A stretch of 64,000 bases of DNA from Raffaelea ambrosiae (taxonomy: Eukaryota; Ascomycota; Sordariomycetes; Ophiostomatales; Ophiostomataceae), in assembly GCA_002778195.1 (NCBI GenBank), contig PCDI01000010.1:62001-126000 (forward strand). The letters are read 5' to 3'. Position numbers and translations under genes: made by a program. This document shows, one piece after another, positions 47,137 to 57,777 of this stretch. Under the pieces are notes generated by a model. The model was given only the letters and a program-made list of their open reading frames with translations. It had not been told where the DNA came from and did not search any database. How positions within the stretch are numbered: position 1 is the first letter of the stretch; every line of letters begins with the position of its first letter.

Positions 47137-47856
47137 ATGGCCCCTTCGTCTGTCCTCTTTGGTGCCACCGGCCTCGTCGGCAACCACCTGCTGACGGCCC
47201 TGCTGTCCCTCGATGCCTTTGGCACCGTCCACACCATCACCCGCCGCGCCCCCAAGCAGGCGACTGATGCCAGCAGCAGCAGCAGCAAGAAGCTCGATGC
47301 CATCGTCGAGACCGACACCGCCCAGTGGGTGCCCAAGCTGCAGGCGGTGGAGAAGCCGTCCATTGTCTTCTCTGCCGTGGGCACCACCCGTGCCGCGGCG
47401 GGCGGCATCGCCAACCAGTGGAAGATTGACCACGACCTGAACGTCGAGCTGGCTCGGGCGGCCAAGGCGGCGGGGGTGCAGACGTTTGTGTTTGTGTCGA
47501 GCACCGGCACGCGCGGCTTCCCCTCGCGGCTGGCGCCGTACAGCAAGATGAAGAACGGCGTCGAGGACACGATCCAGGAGCAGGGGTTTTCGCAGGCCAT
47601 CATCCTGCGCCCGGGCCTGATCATGGGCGCGCGCGAGGTCGAGCACCAGGGCGGCCCCCTGATGAACGCCATTGTCAGCGGCATCGGCCGCGTGTCGCCG
47701 CACATCAAGGACACGCTGGGTCAGGACGCCGAGGTGATTGCGCGGGCGGCCGCGCACGCCACGCTGCTGGCCGATCAGGGCAAGGCGCCGTCGAAGCACT
47801 GGATTCTGGAGGCCGCCGACATTGTGCGTCTGGGTCGGGACGAGTGGAAGTTTTAA
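47137..47856 (+). CDS. fmp52: Fmp52-type mitochondrial outer-membrane NAD(P)-binding protein
   Basis: Single-exon frame of 239 aa, the usual length of the Fmp52 family. Rossmann fold of the atypical short-chain dehydrogenase kind: dinucleotide loop GATGLVGNHLL at residues 9-19, ITRRAPKQ at the end of the second strand, FSAVGTTRAAAGG, VFVSSTGTRGF, and RPGLIMGAREV. The yeast protein localises to the mitochondrial outer membrane; its reaction is not established. Leader includes CACCTGAG and a CACACAAAA context before the ATG. 0.75 kb from the divergent RING gene. Confidence 0.93.
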   Translation: MAPSSVLFGATGLVGNHLLTALLSLDAFGTVHTITRRAPKQATDASSSSSKKLDAIVETDTAQWVPKLQAVEKPSIVFSAVGTTRAAAGGIANQWKIDHDLNVELARAAKAAGVQTFVFVSSTGTRGFPSRLAPYSKMKNGVEDTIQEQGFSQAIILRPGLIMGAREVEHQGGPLMNAIVSGIGRVSPHIKDTLGQDAEVIARAAAHATLLADQGKAPSKHWILEAADIVRLGRDEWKF

Positions 47857-48265
47857 GAAGGGGGGATGAGATGGGAATGATGAAGGAGAAGAAGAAGGAA
47901 AGGAGGCCTTTGTGGAAAGTGGGATTAATGAACAGGAGCATGAGAGGTGAGGTCGAGATATATGGGATCTGGCCATACTATATGATATCAACAAGGCGGC
48001 ACGAGGTAGTGCTTATTCCCCACAAATTGCTTCGTCTATTTCAGCATTTGCTTGCTGGTCTATGGTCGTCTTACCGTTGCACTGGAACGGCGTGAAGGGC
48101 TACATATGGATCATGCACAGGCTGACATGGTGAATGGCACCGGAGAATATCTACAGTTCCCGCCGCCCAGCAGAGACGGAGTACATGCGAAAGTACGAAC
48201 AAGCCGGCGTTTCTGCTATGTCCGGCGTTTCTGATATGTTTTCCCCGTCCTACGCCCCTCCCCTA
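47857..48265. other. Intergenic, nothing recognised
   Basis: 3' flank of fmp52 and of the permease remnant. Confidence 0.5.
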
Positions 48266-48960
48266 TTAGTCCACAGACACTTCTTTCACCCGCTGGCACT
48301 TCTTCTGGGCCTGCTCCAGGTCCTGCTTCGCTTCCAAGATGGCCATCGGTTGCAAAAGCGCCATCGGCTCCTCGACTGGGAAGTAGTCGTCAGTGTGTGA
48401 CATGTGCTCAAAACGTCCGGGGCCCGTTGGAATGCTCGGCAGGGTACATCTGGACGGGAGAAAGGGTGACCGGGACGGTGTGGACCACAGCCGCCGCTGC
48501 GAACCTCGGCGACCAATCCAGCCGGTACATGTTCTTGGCCGCCAGGCTGACCAGCTCCGGCGCAAACACGCCCACCATGCCGGGCAGGCCCATGGCGGCA
48601 CCGCAGCACCAGGCAAACATACCACCCCAGTTGGTTGCGTAGACAAACCAGCAGAGGGCGCCCTCCTTGCCCGCGTACAGGGACGGCACGTGGAGGTTGC
48701 CTCGTCTGGCGTGGAAATAGTCCATGATCATGATCTGCCATTGTGTCAGCCGCAAGTTGATGCACACGCCACCGCAAACAATGTACATTCACACGCAAAA
48801 ACGGGCCAAGTCGTACAGCAGACAGCGGAGCAAAGGAAATGGGCACCGCCCCAAGTCAACAAGTGGATAACCATCTTTGGTGGACAGTAGCACATACCAG
48901 CAAACACCCGTCATCAGCCGCAAGACGACAAAGAAGAACAAGCCGTACAATCCTATGACA
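48266..48960 (-). pseudogene. 3' remnant of an NCS1 (uracil/allantoin-type) permease
   Basis: The stretch 48408-48734 translates to IMIMDYFHARRGNLHVPSLY, then GKEGALCWFVYATNWGGMFAWCC, GLPGM and LAAKNMYRLDW. This is the block around the last transmembrane helices of fungal NCS1 permeases. A T4 homopolymer (48410-48413 complement) shifts the frame: the first frame stops, while the +1 frame continues FEHMSHTDDYFPVEEP to 48266. Upstream, after a possible intron (about 48735-48892; GTATGT donor, TGGCAG acceptor), a hydrophobic piece YGLFFFVVLRLMTGV is readable, but joining them does not keep frame. The other ten or so helices are not found in the next kilobase. A truncated, inactive copy is the simplest reading; only the end of the gene remains. 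Confidence 0.72.
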
Positions 48961-50182
48961 GAACGGAAGAATACGGGAGTGAACAGGCTCTTAGTATGAT
49001 GGTCACTCTGCGTTCTGGAGAAGGCATGGTCTGACTATCCCATATGGTAGTACGCTGCCGGCCGGCAAGGCCAACGACAGCAAAAGCCGCAATGAAATCA
49101 CCAATGAAGCACGAAGCCAATGGTTGTTGCCACGACTGTTACTGTTAGTTTTACAGAGCAGCAGCGGCCATGAGAACATACGGCTCCTTCAACGTACCAG
49201 CCCAACGCAATCAACGACGAAGCTACATTCCAGTCAGACGTCCCAAAGGCCAGGCCATCCCAGAACAGAGGAAGTTGATGTCAACTCAACGTGCGTTGCT
49301 CTAGGAAGATGCAGAAGTCAGTTTCTTGTCTTGTGAATAATATATTCGTGTTTTTTGGTGTCTTGCCTGAACAGGTCGGCAGTAAGTCAAAGTTGCCCCA
49401 CCGAGTCGATTCGTGCTCATGGCTTGGCTTGTCTGTGCGGTTCATCTCCAAGAATGTCCTCCGTGACCTGAATGGCCCAGTCGCCTTTGTGCAAAAGCCA
49501 TAGTGATTTTTTTCGGACTGCAAAAATATGTCTCTTTAACGGAGAAAGTTACAGAAATTCGCGAATTATCAAAACGTTCAACGGTGGTTCTTTTACATTC
49601 ATTTAATCATATGTATGTACTCTTGAATACGGTAGTTATCACATTCAATTTTGTGCACATAATTTGGGCAATAAAAGCCAGCCTGTCCAACACGGCCTCA
49701 GCCGAGACGCCCCATCCTTCCCGGACGCTGATGCATGGCCAATTTTTGATTCCCGGGATTCGCAGACACACACAACCATGCGCCGCAGTGGACACAGCGC
49801 GGTCTTGACCGCGGCCAGGGCCGGTGTGTCTGGATGTAACAAGGAGGCTGCTTGGCTGAACAAGCTGTGCAAGTGGATGAGATGACTATCAAACAAACAA
49901 AAACGACAATGGACAGCATGGGAAAACACCACAGTTGCGCGTGTTGTACAGCGAATTCGTAAATGTACATTGCAAATCGATCTGTTCAACTCTCATTGCA
50001 ATTTAGAATCCGGTCAAAGTATTTAGTGCCGTGGTCTTCCTCCTGTTGTCATGGACTTTTCACAACTCAAGCTCAAGGCAAAGTCAAGTCTCGAGACTCG
50101 ATCCTACCGCATACAACAGCCCCCGGACTCTCTGCGGATTGAACGGACCACAACAGCTCTCACTCACACACACCTCACCAAT
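48961..50182. other. Intergenic, AT-richer, no gene seen
   Basis: Between the permease remnant and the first cysteine-rich gene. Open frames here (for example 49503-49808) lack protein-like features. Confidence 0.45.
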
Positions 50183-50506
50183 ATGTGCTGCAGAGTCTTT
50201 TACCGCCACCACTGCGAGTGCTGCGGAAAGCACCTGTCAACGGACCGTCCTCGGATTGAACACTGCGAGGACCTCACGTACGGGCTCTGCAAAATGAAGT
50301 GCCCGCCCAAGCAGGTCGTCCAGATCATTGACCCTCCGCAGAACTGTGACGACTGCATGCCTACGCACGACCTGCAGGACTGGGACAACTTTACCTGTCG
50401 CAAATGCCTGGGCCTGGGGGGCAGCCGCCTGGACAATGTCACACTCCATGACCCAAACGCCGGCATTGGAGGCTGGATATCTCAGCAATCTTCAAAGAAG
50501 CACTAA
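50183..50506 (+). CDS. Small cysteine-rich protein, copy 1
   Basis: Predicted 107 aa, no introns. The frame is open from an earlier ATG (50051), but I chose 50183 because the neighbour at 51124 also starts Met-Cys and the two then align without gaps: M-C, Val, Tyr, then C-x-C-C-G. Ten or more cysteines are arranged in pairs (CECCG; CKMKC; CDDC; CRKC) with a few histidines, suggesting zinc binding or disulphides. No signal peptide and no transmembrane segment. Many filamentous fungi have short Met-Cys-starting cysteine-rich proteins of unknown role; I do not recognise a named function. It is tandem with a paralogue and a decayed third copy downstream. Confidence 0.62.
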   Translation: MCCRVFYRHHCECCGKHLSTDRPRIEHCEDLTYGLCKMKCPPKQVVQIIDPPQNCDDCMPTHDLQDWDNFTCRKCLGLGGSRLDNVTLHDPNAGIGGWISQQSSKKH

Positions 50507-51123
50507 GTTGTGCACAAAGGTAAGTACCGTGAACAAGCAGAACAGCGACTGGTGTAGGCTAGAAGGATACTCGGCCACTGGTGTACAGCGTAATTTTCCT
50601 TGCGTCCCCCCCCCCCCCCCTTTTTTTTTTTTCTTCTTCTTTTGGTTCACGTAGCTGGTCGCAACGGCCTTGTCATACAATGAGTTGATTTCCATTCCAT
50701 GCCATGCGGTGCCTTTCAGAGCTGTCTGTCATAAACAGCAACTACTCATTCACCCAAAAAGTTCTCCCAGAAGTATAAATATCCATTACACACAGCTTTT
50801 TACATCAAAATATCCGAATCTGAAAAACTGCAAAACTGCAAACCAAACTCTATTCTCATGCTTTGATCCCTCTGCAACATGTGGATCAGTATTATTTTTT
50901 CTTTTTCGTTTGCAGTTAGTTGTGAAAACAGCTCCATGAGAAACACAAACGACTGTTCAACTTCTCCCTACTCAACCTGTTTGCCATTTCCAGTAACGCA
51001 AGTAACAGCAACAAAAAGAATGCAGAGTATAAAAGCCCCCTTTCTGGTGGCCCCCCCCCATCTCTCTCTCTCTCTCTCGGTCTTTCTCGTCATCATAACT
51101 CCCATAGTCACCACTTTTTCAAC
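50507..51123. other. Spacer between cysteine-rich copies
   Basis: Contains a C14-T12 homopolymer pair at 50607-50632 and a TCTCTCTC tract at 51060-51077 just ahead of copy 2. TATAAAAG at 51027 is a plausible TATA box about 95 nt before the copy 2 start. Confidence 0.5.
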
Positions 51124-51456
51124 ATGTGCCTCTATGTTAATTACATGCACGTGTGCACCTGCTGCGGAACATACCTTTACCACCACTCTGTCAAAGAGGC
51201 CTGTACTCGTTCTTCGGTATTCTGGTGTAGGACTCTCGGAATAAGAAATCCTTATATAAAAAGAAACGCTCCTCGACAGACTCGCGAAATTCCTGTCTAC
51301 CCATGGAGCTTGGATCCAGGCAGGTGCGTCGGGTGTAGCCTCAAGCACATACCAGGCCGCTTTACCTGCACCAAATGCACCGACCCCATAATCCCCAACA
51401 CAGATCCGCATGCTAGAGTTATGAGACAAGCCACATTTCCGAAAACATTCCAGTGA
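51124..51456 (+). CDS. Small cysteine-rich protein, copy 2
   Basis: Predicted 110 aa, single exon. Starts MCLYVNYMHVCTCCGTYLY, which aligns residue for residue with copy 1 over the first 18 positions (shared Met, Cys, Val, Tyr, Cys, Cys-Cys-Gly, Leu). Later cysteine pairs CVGC and CTKC resemble the CDDC/CRKC pairs of copy 1. The middle is diverged and basic. No signal peptide. Function unknown; its small size, fast divergence and tandem arrangement suggest a lineage-specific family. Confidence 0.6.
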   Translation: MCLYVNYMHVCTCCGTYLYHHSVKEACTRSSVFWCRTLGIRNPYIKRNAPRQTREIPVYPWSLDPGRCVGCSLKHIPGRFTCTKCTDPIIPNTDPHARVMRQATFPKTFQ

Positions 51457-51778
51457 CACGGCCAGAGATAGTGATTAAGGATGTTGACATTAGGGAATAG
51501 TTGGCTTCTCATGTCTGGTAAAACAAAAGACCATTTACAATGTAGCCACATACGAAAATCAGCTTTGTCCCAAAGAGTGCTACATTAGTTGTTGTTTCTC
51601 ACTGCTTTTTTCTTGTATGTCACAAACAGCAACATCCGACTGAAGGTATGTGACTTACGTATAAAACCCTCATGGCATCCACATGTCTGGCTCTCCAAAA
51701 AACACTCATCCGACATGAAAAAGATCCTACACCAACTGTCAGACTTTCATTGTCACCAGTTCACAAATATCCCTCAAT
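51457..51778. other. Spacer, nothing recognised
   Basis: About 320 nt between copy 2 and the decayed copy 3. Confidence 0.4.
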
Positions 51779-51850
51779 ATGTGTATCTATGTTACATACA
51801 AAGCCATGTGACTCTTCTGCAGCAAGTACTTGTTCGGCACAGAGGAAGTT
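51779..51850 (+). pseudogene. Decayed third copy of the cysteine-rich gene
   Basis: Reads MCIYVTYKAM-stop-LFCSKYL. Against copy 2 this aligns without gaps over 18 codons: Met, Cys, Tyr-Val, Tyr, Cys and Tyr-Leu are retained, a TGA stands at the first cysteine of C-x-C-C, and TTC replaces the next. After about 24 codons the similarity is lost in an AT-rich tract (51878-51905). Confidence 0.5.
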
Positions 51851-54456
51851 GTATCCCCCAGATACGACCGAACTTGAATTTTAAATTTTTAAATTTTAAA
51901 TTTTGTAATGTACCACCAACTTAGCAGAAAGTGTATTTGGGGTAAAACACAGCCTGCATTGCAAAATTGGTTTTGTGGATTTTGTTCTTGCAGAATTGGT
52001 AATGAGCTCCTGTCCTAGACAGGCTCCAGAATTTGCCCTTTGCATGTGTAGCTGTTCAAAAATGCAGACCGAAACGGCCATATGATGAGACTTGAGGGAA
52101 AAGAAAAGATGAAGAAGAAGAAAGGGAGCTGAAATCTTCCACGGGTTTCTTCGATACCCCCAAAACACTTTCGCTGCCGGCGCTGCTAGGTTGTTCCTTC
52201 CCTTTCAATCGCTTTCAACAAAACGCAGTGGCTGGCCAAAGGGAAGTGAGCAGACACACAGACAATCTTGTTGGAGAGGGAAGGAACGTCCTACGTGATC
52301 ACCAGAAAACCTGTACAGGATTTGGATACTGGATGATCGTCACTTCCTTTTTTCTCTGCCTTCTCTTGCTTCTACGATCTCAACCATCCTCGAGATTGTC
52401 ACGCAGCTACTGAACGCCGACTAGGGTTTAGTCAAGGTTAGTTTGTGTGTCGATATGCTCGGCGTGGTATGCAGGGCTGTCAAGGGAAGGGTCACTTGTT
52501 TGTTACTAGATCTGGGGCAAGACGGGCAGTCTCTGCTCAATGTTGAACCAGAAACGGTAGCGACACTTGGTCGGTAGAAGCAGCTTAGATGATGAAAACT
52601 CCCACTATCGATGCTACCTTTCCCCTCAAATCAAGCTTCCGTGGAGTTCTTCCTTTCAAATTGAAATCGTGGCTTCAGGGTCGTGACTTCCAGATGTGGG
52701 ACAGGGAAGGATGGAGCCGATGGGAGCTGGGAGAAAGGATTCGATCAGACACACTTGTCCTTGTTTACAGGGAAGCTGCGATGTTGCTGATCGCATAACG
52801 CTCACCAAGGAAAGACCAATCTCGCAGTCGAGTGGCATGCGGAGAAACGGCAAGAGAGCCGAGAGCTTGGGGCCTGGTGGAGGGCAATTTTCTGTCTCTG
52901 TTTTGATGCCTTGTTTCTTCTGTCTACATTTTTTAGTCGATTTCTACATTTGGTTTTGATTTGGTATCATGGTCATTCTATCTATGTCTGGCCTTGTTCC
53001 TTCCTTATTTTCTCTCCTTTTTTGCGTTCCGCTTTCAATTAACCTCCTGGTTGATCATACTGCACTCTTTCCTGTGGTCTTTTCTGACCAGTCTCCTGAT
53101 GTTTCTATTCCTACTTTTATGTTTGTACTCGCTCCTTCCTCCGAATTCTTTTGGTAGCTCTTTCCCTTCGTATGCTCTTTTATTCGTTTTTTCTAGTTAT
53201 TTTCCCGTTTCTGCTGCAGCTCTGCTCTTTCCTTTAGTTCTGGAAATTTTTCTGTTTGCTACCTCTCTTTCCCTAACTGCTCGCCATCGTCCCTTCCCTT
53301 CATCTTCGCAATTTTTATGGGAAGTCCCTCCCCCGTACTACTCTCTGGCACTTGCCCTTGTTTCCACTCGCTCTTTCCGATCGTATGCCCTTTCGTTCTT
53401 TCCTCCCTTCAATTCTTTCTTTTCACACCTTTCCTTGATTTCCGGGTCCCACTTTTAACTGGCTTGCTCTACACTCCTTCCTCTCTCACTGCTGTTTTGC
53501 CCCCTTACTCTTGCTTTTCACATACAGGAGAAGAATGACTTGAATAGTCCTTCCAAATTTTGAGGTTCGTGTCATCTTTTTGTGGTGTGTGTGTGTGTGT
53601 ATTTAATTGAATAGCGACTAACACAAATTTTGTGACCACAAAAGGAAAGTTCGAATTTTGACCAAACACAAGCAAGGAAGGAGCGGCCCGGACGTGAACA
53701 TTCTCCCCTCTCAGCCCCAACTGTGGTGTCGTGACTTGGGTTTAGCGGCATCAGTCCCGTGTCCAGGGAAGGCATTTCAACTCTTTTCTTTCTTTCTTCT
53801 TCTTGCCTTCTCTTTCCCGCACCGTCTTTCGGCTAGTTTTCTTGGGAAGCAGGAGTGTGCAAGGGCAAAGGGTGTACAGAATAACCACTTCTATATTGTC
53901 GTCCAATTGTTTTGCTACATATCATCTGCGGAGCTGGTGTATTCCTGCCCCCGTCTATCGAATCTGGATAAAGGAAGAATAAACCAACGCGCAGAAATAC
54001 ACAGAAGGGGAGAAAGATGACAAAACTGTATCAGAAAAAGAAAAAAAGCCAGCGTAAAGTCGTAAAATCAGTCCAGCATTCTGCGTAAAATGGGGGCACG
54101 TAAAATAAGACAAAGGTGCAGCAATAAGGTAGAAAAAAAGGACAATAATACACAGGGAATTTCGAGGAAAAAAAAGGAAACAAAGAAAACAAGAAGAGTG
54201 CCACAGCCGTCCATAAACGCCGATAATCACCCCCGCCAGATTGCTCCCCTTCTTTAATGTTACCGCTATGTCAAGCGGTGTGAGTATGTGCCCGGGGTAT
54301 GCGTTTGCTTATGTGCATAGATATATACTTTTGCATTAAATGTATTGGGCGAATTCGGGTCTGCCATGTCCAACACGATGCCCAAGAAACTTCGGGGGAG
54401 TGTGTTGTCCCGAATTGGTTAGCGATGTCATCGTTTTTTTTTTTTTTTTCAATTTT
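51851..54456. other. 2.6 kb stretch with pyrimidine-rich block, no gene supported
   Basis: A palindromic AT tract at 51878-51905 (runs of AAATTT words) opens the stretch. About 52885-53540 is strikingly C+T-rich on the plus strand and produces a Phe/Ser/Leu-only 165-codon frame without domains. A TG tract lies at 53584-53599. The right end is the 3' flank of the second regulator. Confidence 0.45.
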
Positions 54457-56613
54457 TCACGGCGCGTCAGTTGGTGTTTCCAGCATGCTTCGTAGAAAGT
54501 CGAGAATCTCCTTGCCGCGTTCTGTCTCGAGCAGCGCATGGAACATTGCCTCTTTCTTTTCGGCATCGTCGCCTGGTGGCAGGCCTTCTGCTAGCAGCTT
54601 CAGACACAGGCCCATAGGAAACGATGTCATTTCCACGCCGTACTGACCGGCGTTTGGCTGGAAGAAGATGTTCAAGTGGCGGGCAATCCTGCTCATATAC
54701 GTGCTGATGGTGGCCCGCTCGGGGAGATCGGGTACGTGGAGAGCGTGCATAGAGTGGTAGAGTATGATCGCCGCGGAGCAGTAGACACATACGCTGTACA
54801 GAATAGACAAGTCCTCGGTGGACGTGTGGTCGGTGGCAGCCATGTTTTCCAGCTGCTGCACTCGATCTTTGGGCACGTTGGTGTCGTACCAAGCACACAA
54901 CTGGCGGTCGTAGAGCCAACATGTGTTGATGATTTTGGCCCGCAGTTCTTCTCGTGTCTTTCCACTGGAAATCTCTTCCAGCCTATCGATTCCTTCCAGG
55001 ATGCTGGGTAGGCCTGACATGATGTCGATGATCCGGTCTTTTGGTGTCTTGGGTATTTCCTTCCACGGAACGACCATCCAAGCATGGCTGTTCAATATGG
55101 ATCTTCTCCGTACATTGATAGCTGCAATAATCTGCGTTTCGTCTGTGTGAGCCAAGAGTTGCCTGCCAAAACAAGGCCAAGAGACAAATCATGAATCCCC
55201 CTCCTAGAAACTCGAGAATGTTGGATAGTGGGCCCACGAACCAATGGCAAACGACAGTCTACAAACATCTGGTGTCCGTAGCCGGAAACATGGGCCTCGG
55301 GACCCCGGGCGCGGAGAAGTGCCAGAAGACCCTGATTGTGCTGTCTCCAGCCGCGGGCGCGTGCTCGGCGGTCTTCGTCGAACCTGTCGGAGAAGAACAT
55401 CTAGAGAGAGCGAGAGATATGAAAAATGTCAGCAGCGTAGACAACAAAGCAAAATGACAGCCCCCCAAGAAGACTCGCAACAAACCTACCGAGAACACAA
55501 TCATCAGCCTGAGAGCCGAGAAGATGCCGTCACTCCTGGCTCTGTCCGGGCTGTTCAGAGCGAGACGCAGCCCGTGCAGGGCGCGGCCGTGTACCCGCAG
55601 GCTCTCCTCGGCCATGTCGCGTGACTTCTGCTGCTGGGCAATGGTCGAGTAGCAGTTCGCCATGAGGGCGGAGTGGAGGACTTTCTCCTTGCGGTAGAGA
55701 GACTGGACCACCCGGGTCCAGCCGCCACTGGCATATCCGAGGGCCTCTTCGGGGATGGCGGCGCGGTTGGGCAGGTACGTCTCCCAAAACGCCGACAACA
55801 AGAGGTCTTCCCGCGCTGTTCCGATCAGGCTTCGATCGGACCCGAGCGGAGAGAGCGGCGGGGATCCAAAGCACACCGGCACGATGCGCAAGTCGGCAAT
55901 CGGCTGCTTAGGAGGGTGGACCCGGCGACCGGCGGCATGTCGTTGACCGGCGACGACGCTCGTCTTGGGGGAGAAGGAGGCAGGGGAGGTGGATGCGGCG
56001 GACGAGGCTGGAGCACCGGATGATTGCTTGGCTGGCGGGATCGTCGTCGTGGTTGTGCTGTCGCGGAAGGATGTCGAGCTCGACCGGAACTCCTGTGTGG
56101 TGTGGACGAAAATGCGGCCGCGCTCGTAGCCGCCGCATTCGAGGCCGGCCCGGCGGCACTGGCTGCAGGATGGTCGTTGGAAGTCGCACTGTGGAAAGAA
56201 GGGGAGAGGACGAGTGTTTGGTTAGCAGATTGCCGTGGTTGGGCTGTCTTCTCGAAGCGGATTGGATCTCGCGATCATGGTGCGGCTAGCCTTGTCTGCG
56301 GAGCTGGAAAAGCGCCACCAAGTCCACGAGGGCTTGGCTGACCAATAGACGAACACGGCAGCGTGACACAGAAAGCCAGAAAGACAAGGGCAGGAGAAAC
56401 AGCTTTCCCGGGAATGGGAAATAAGATGCAGGCCGCATGTCTCACGGCGCGTATGCAGGCGTGAGGCAGGACACAGCAGACCACGGAACCTCCAAAACCG
56501 AGAAACCGAGAAGCCATACACAATCAAGAATGCCCCCCCCCAAAAACACGTACCCCTTTCTTGCGCCGGCGGCAGGTCGCGCAGGCCTTGGATCGTCCGG
56601 GAACTCCGACCAT
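54457..56613 (-). pseudogene. Zn2Cys6/Fungal_trans_2-type regulator with a 2-nt frameshift in the zinc finger
   Basis: Four exons: 56554-56613, 55490-56190, 55242-55400 and 54457-55131 (about 530 aa if intact). Exon 1 encodes MVGVPGRSKACATCRRRKKG. Exon 2 begins in phase with CDFQRPSCSQ, but the next cysteine codon is displaced by two bases (CAG-AG-TGC, about 56159-56160). The following CRRAGLECGGYERGRIF and everything downstream lies in another frame, which stays open to the next donor. Read without the extra AG, the cluster is a perfect C-x2-C-x6-C-x6-C-x2-C-x6-C. Later exons give IVFS-MFFSDRFDEDRRA, GYGHQMFVDCRLPL-IIAAINVRRRSIL and a C-terminus PTDAP, all typical of the family. The otherwise clean frame argues for a very recent mutation or a sequence error. 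Confidence 0.75.
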
Positions 56614-57777
56614 CGTCGGTCCCTCTGGCTCATACGGAGGCGCGCATGAAGAGCATTGGGTCTGTGGCGAGGGCGGGGCACCGTGTCTTTTTGCGCGGGC
56701 ATGGACGGGAGGTTTGGAGGTTAAGAAGGAACTGAGGGGGCCGAGATCTGGCGATCGACTTGGGAGTTGGGCGAGTTGAGCCAAGGAGGGGAACGGGGAG
56801 GGGCATGCGGCAGGGAAGCCGCTGGAAATACTGGCAGCCGGTGAGCTACGCGTTCCTGCCCCAGTGGCTTGTAAGGGGGAGGGAAGCCTTCCGCGCAGCG
56901 GAGCCAGTGGAGCGCATAACGCGCTAGTCACAAAGGTTGTCTCTACGATACGCCAGAGTCGGCAGAGAAATAGGCAGAATCAAAAGCAGGCCCTAACTAG
57001 CAAAGAGGGGAGCCTACGCCACGGACTACCAATGGCCGCTAATAGCGCCCCTGCAACCCGCCAGCGGCATATTTTTAGACTTTTGGGGGGACATCATTGC
57101 GATTTTGGCTGGCCAGCGTCTAGCTTGCGGCACAGTCACCGGCAGTTTTACCCGCTTGAAGAGGAAACGATCCGTGGCAGAGAATTCTGGATGGCAGAGA
57201 GAGTGGCAGTGAACAGAGTGTCTTGCTCCCGCTCGCGCTTCGTTGTGCCCTCCGTGTTTTTATGGTTACGTGTTTGCTGCTCGGGGGCGCTCGATGTTTA
57301 GCGGCTGTTCCTTCCGTTACGGGGCACCCCCCCAACTGCCAGTTGCGGGCAGTCCCACGCCGCTGTCGATCGTAGCCTATCACATAGAGGCCTTGGCAGA
57401 CTAGTACGAGTACCTCCATCTACGAGTAAGGCCCCAACATCTTTGGCAGCCTTTTTTCTCACTAAAATTAGCTGGCATTTGTTCCACTTTGTGCCATGAT
57501 TGGCAGTTGCTGCTCGACAGTGACAAAACGAAAATACCACTCTAGCGAATGCTACGGTGACTGCCCTTTGTTTGCGATTGGCAGTCGTATCTGTGCGAAG
57601 ACACCGGACGTCTTGACCACATTTGACGATACTTCTAGGCTTTAGCCCTTTTCCATCTTCGTCTGCCTCCCTCCCTGCGCTCTTGACTGATAGTTTCTAG
57701 ACTTTTTCTACCTCTTCCAACGAATCTTTTTTTCTTTCTTTATTTCAAGAAGAAGCCCTATCGGACACCCCCCCTTC
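56614..57777. other. Intergenic, no gene seen
   Basis: Upstream of the second regulator and 3' flank of the lyase. One TAC/GTA motif pair at 57401-57427 (TAGTACGAGTAC, TACGAGTAAGG). Confidence 0.5.

Noticed and set aside
52961..53458. 165-codon plus-strand Phe/Ser/Leu-rich frame
   Set aside because: A direct consequence of the pyrimidine-rich tract; no start context or domain.
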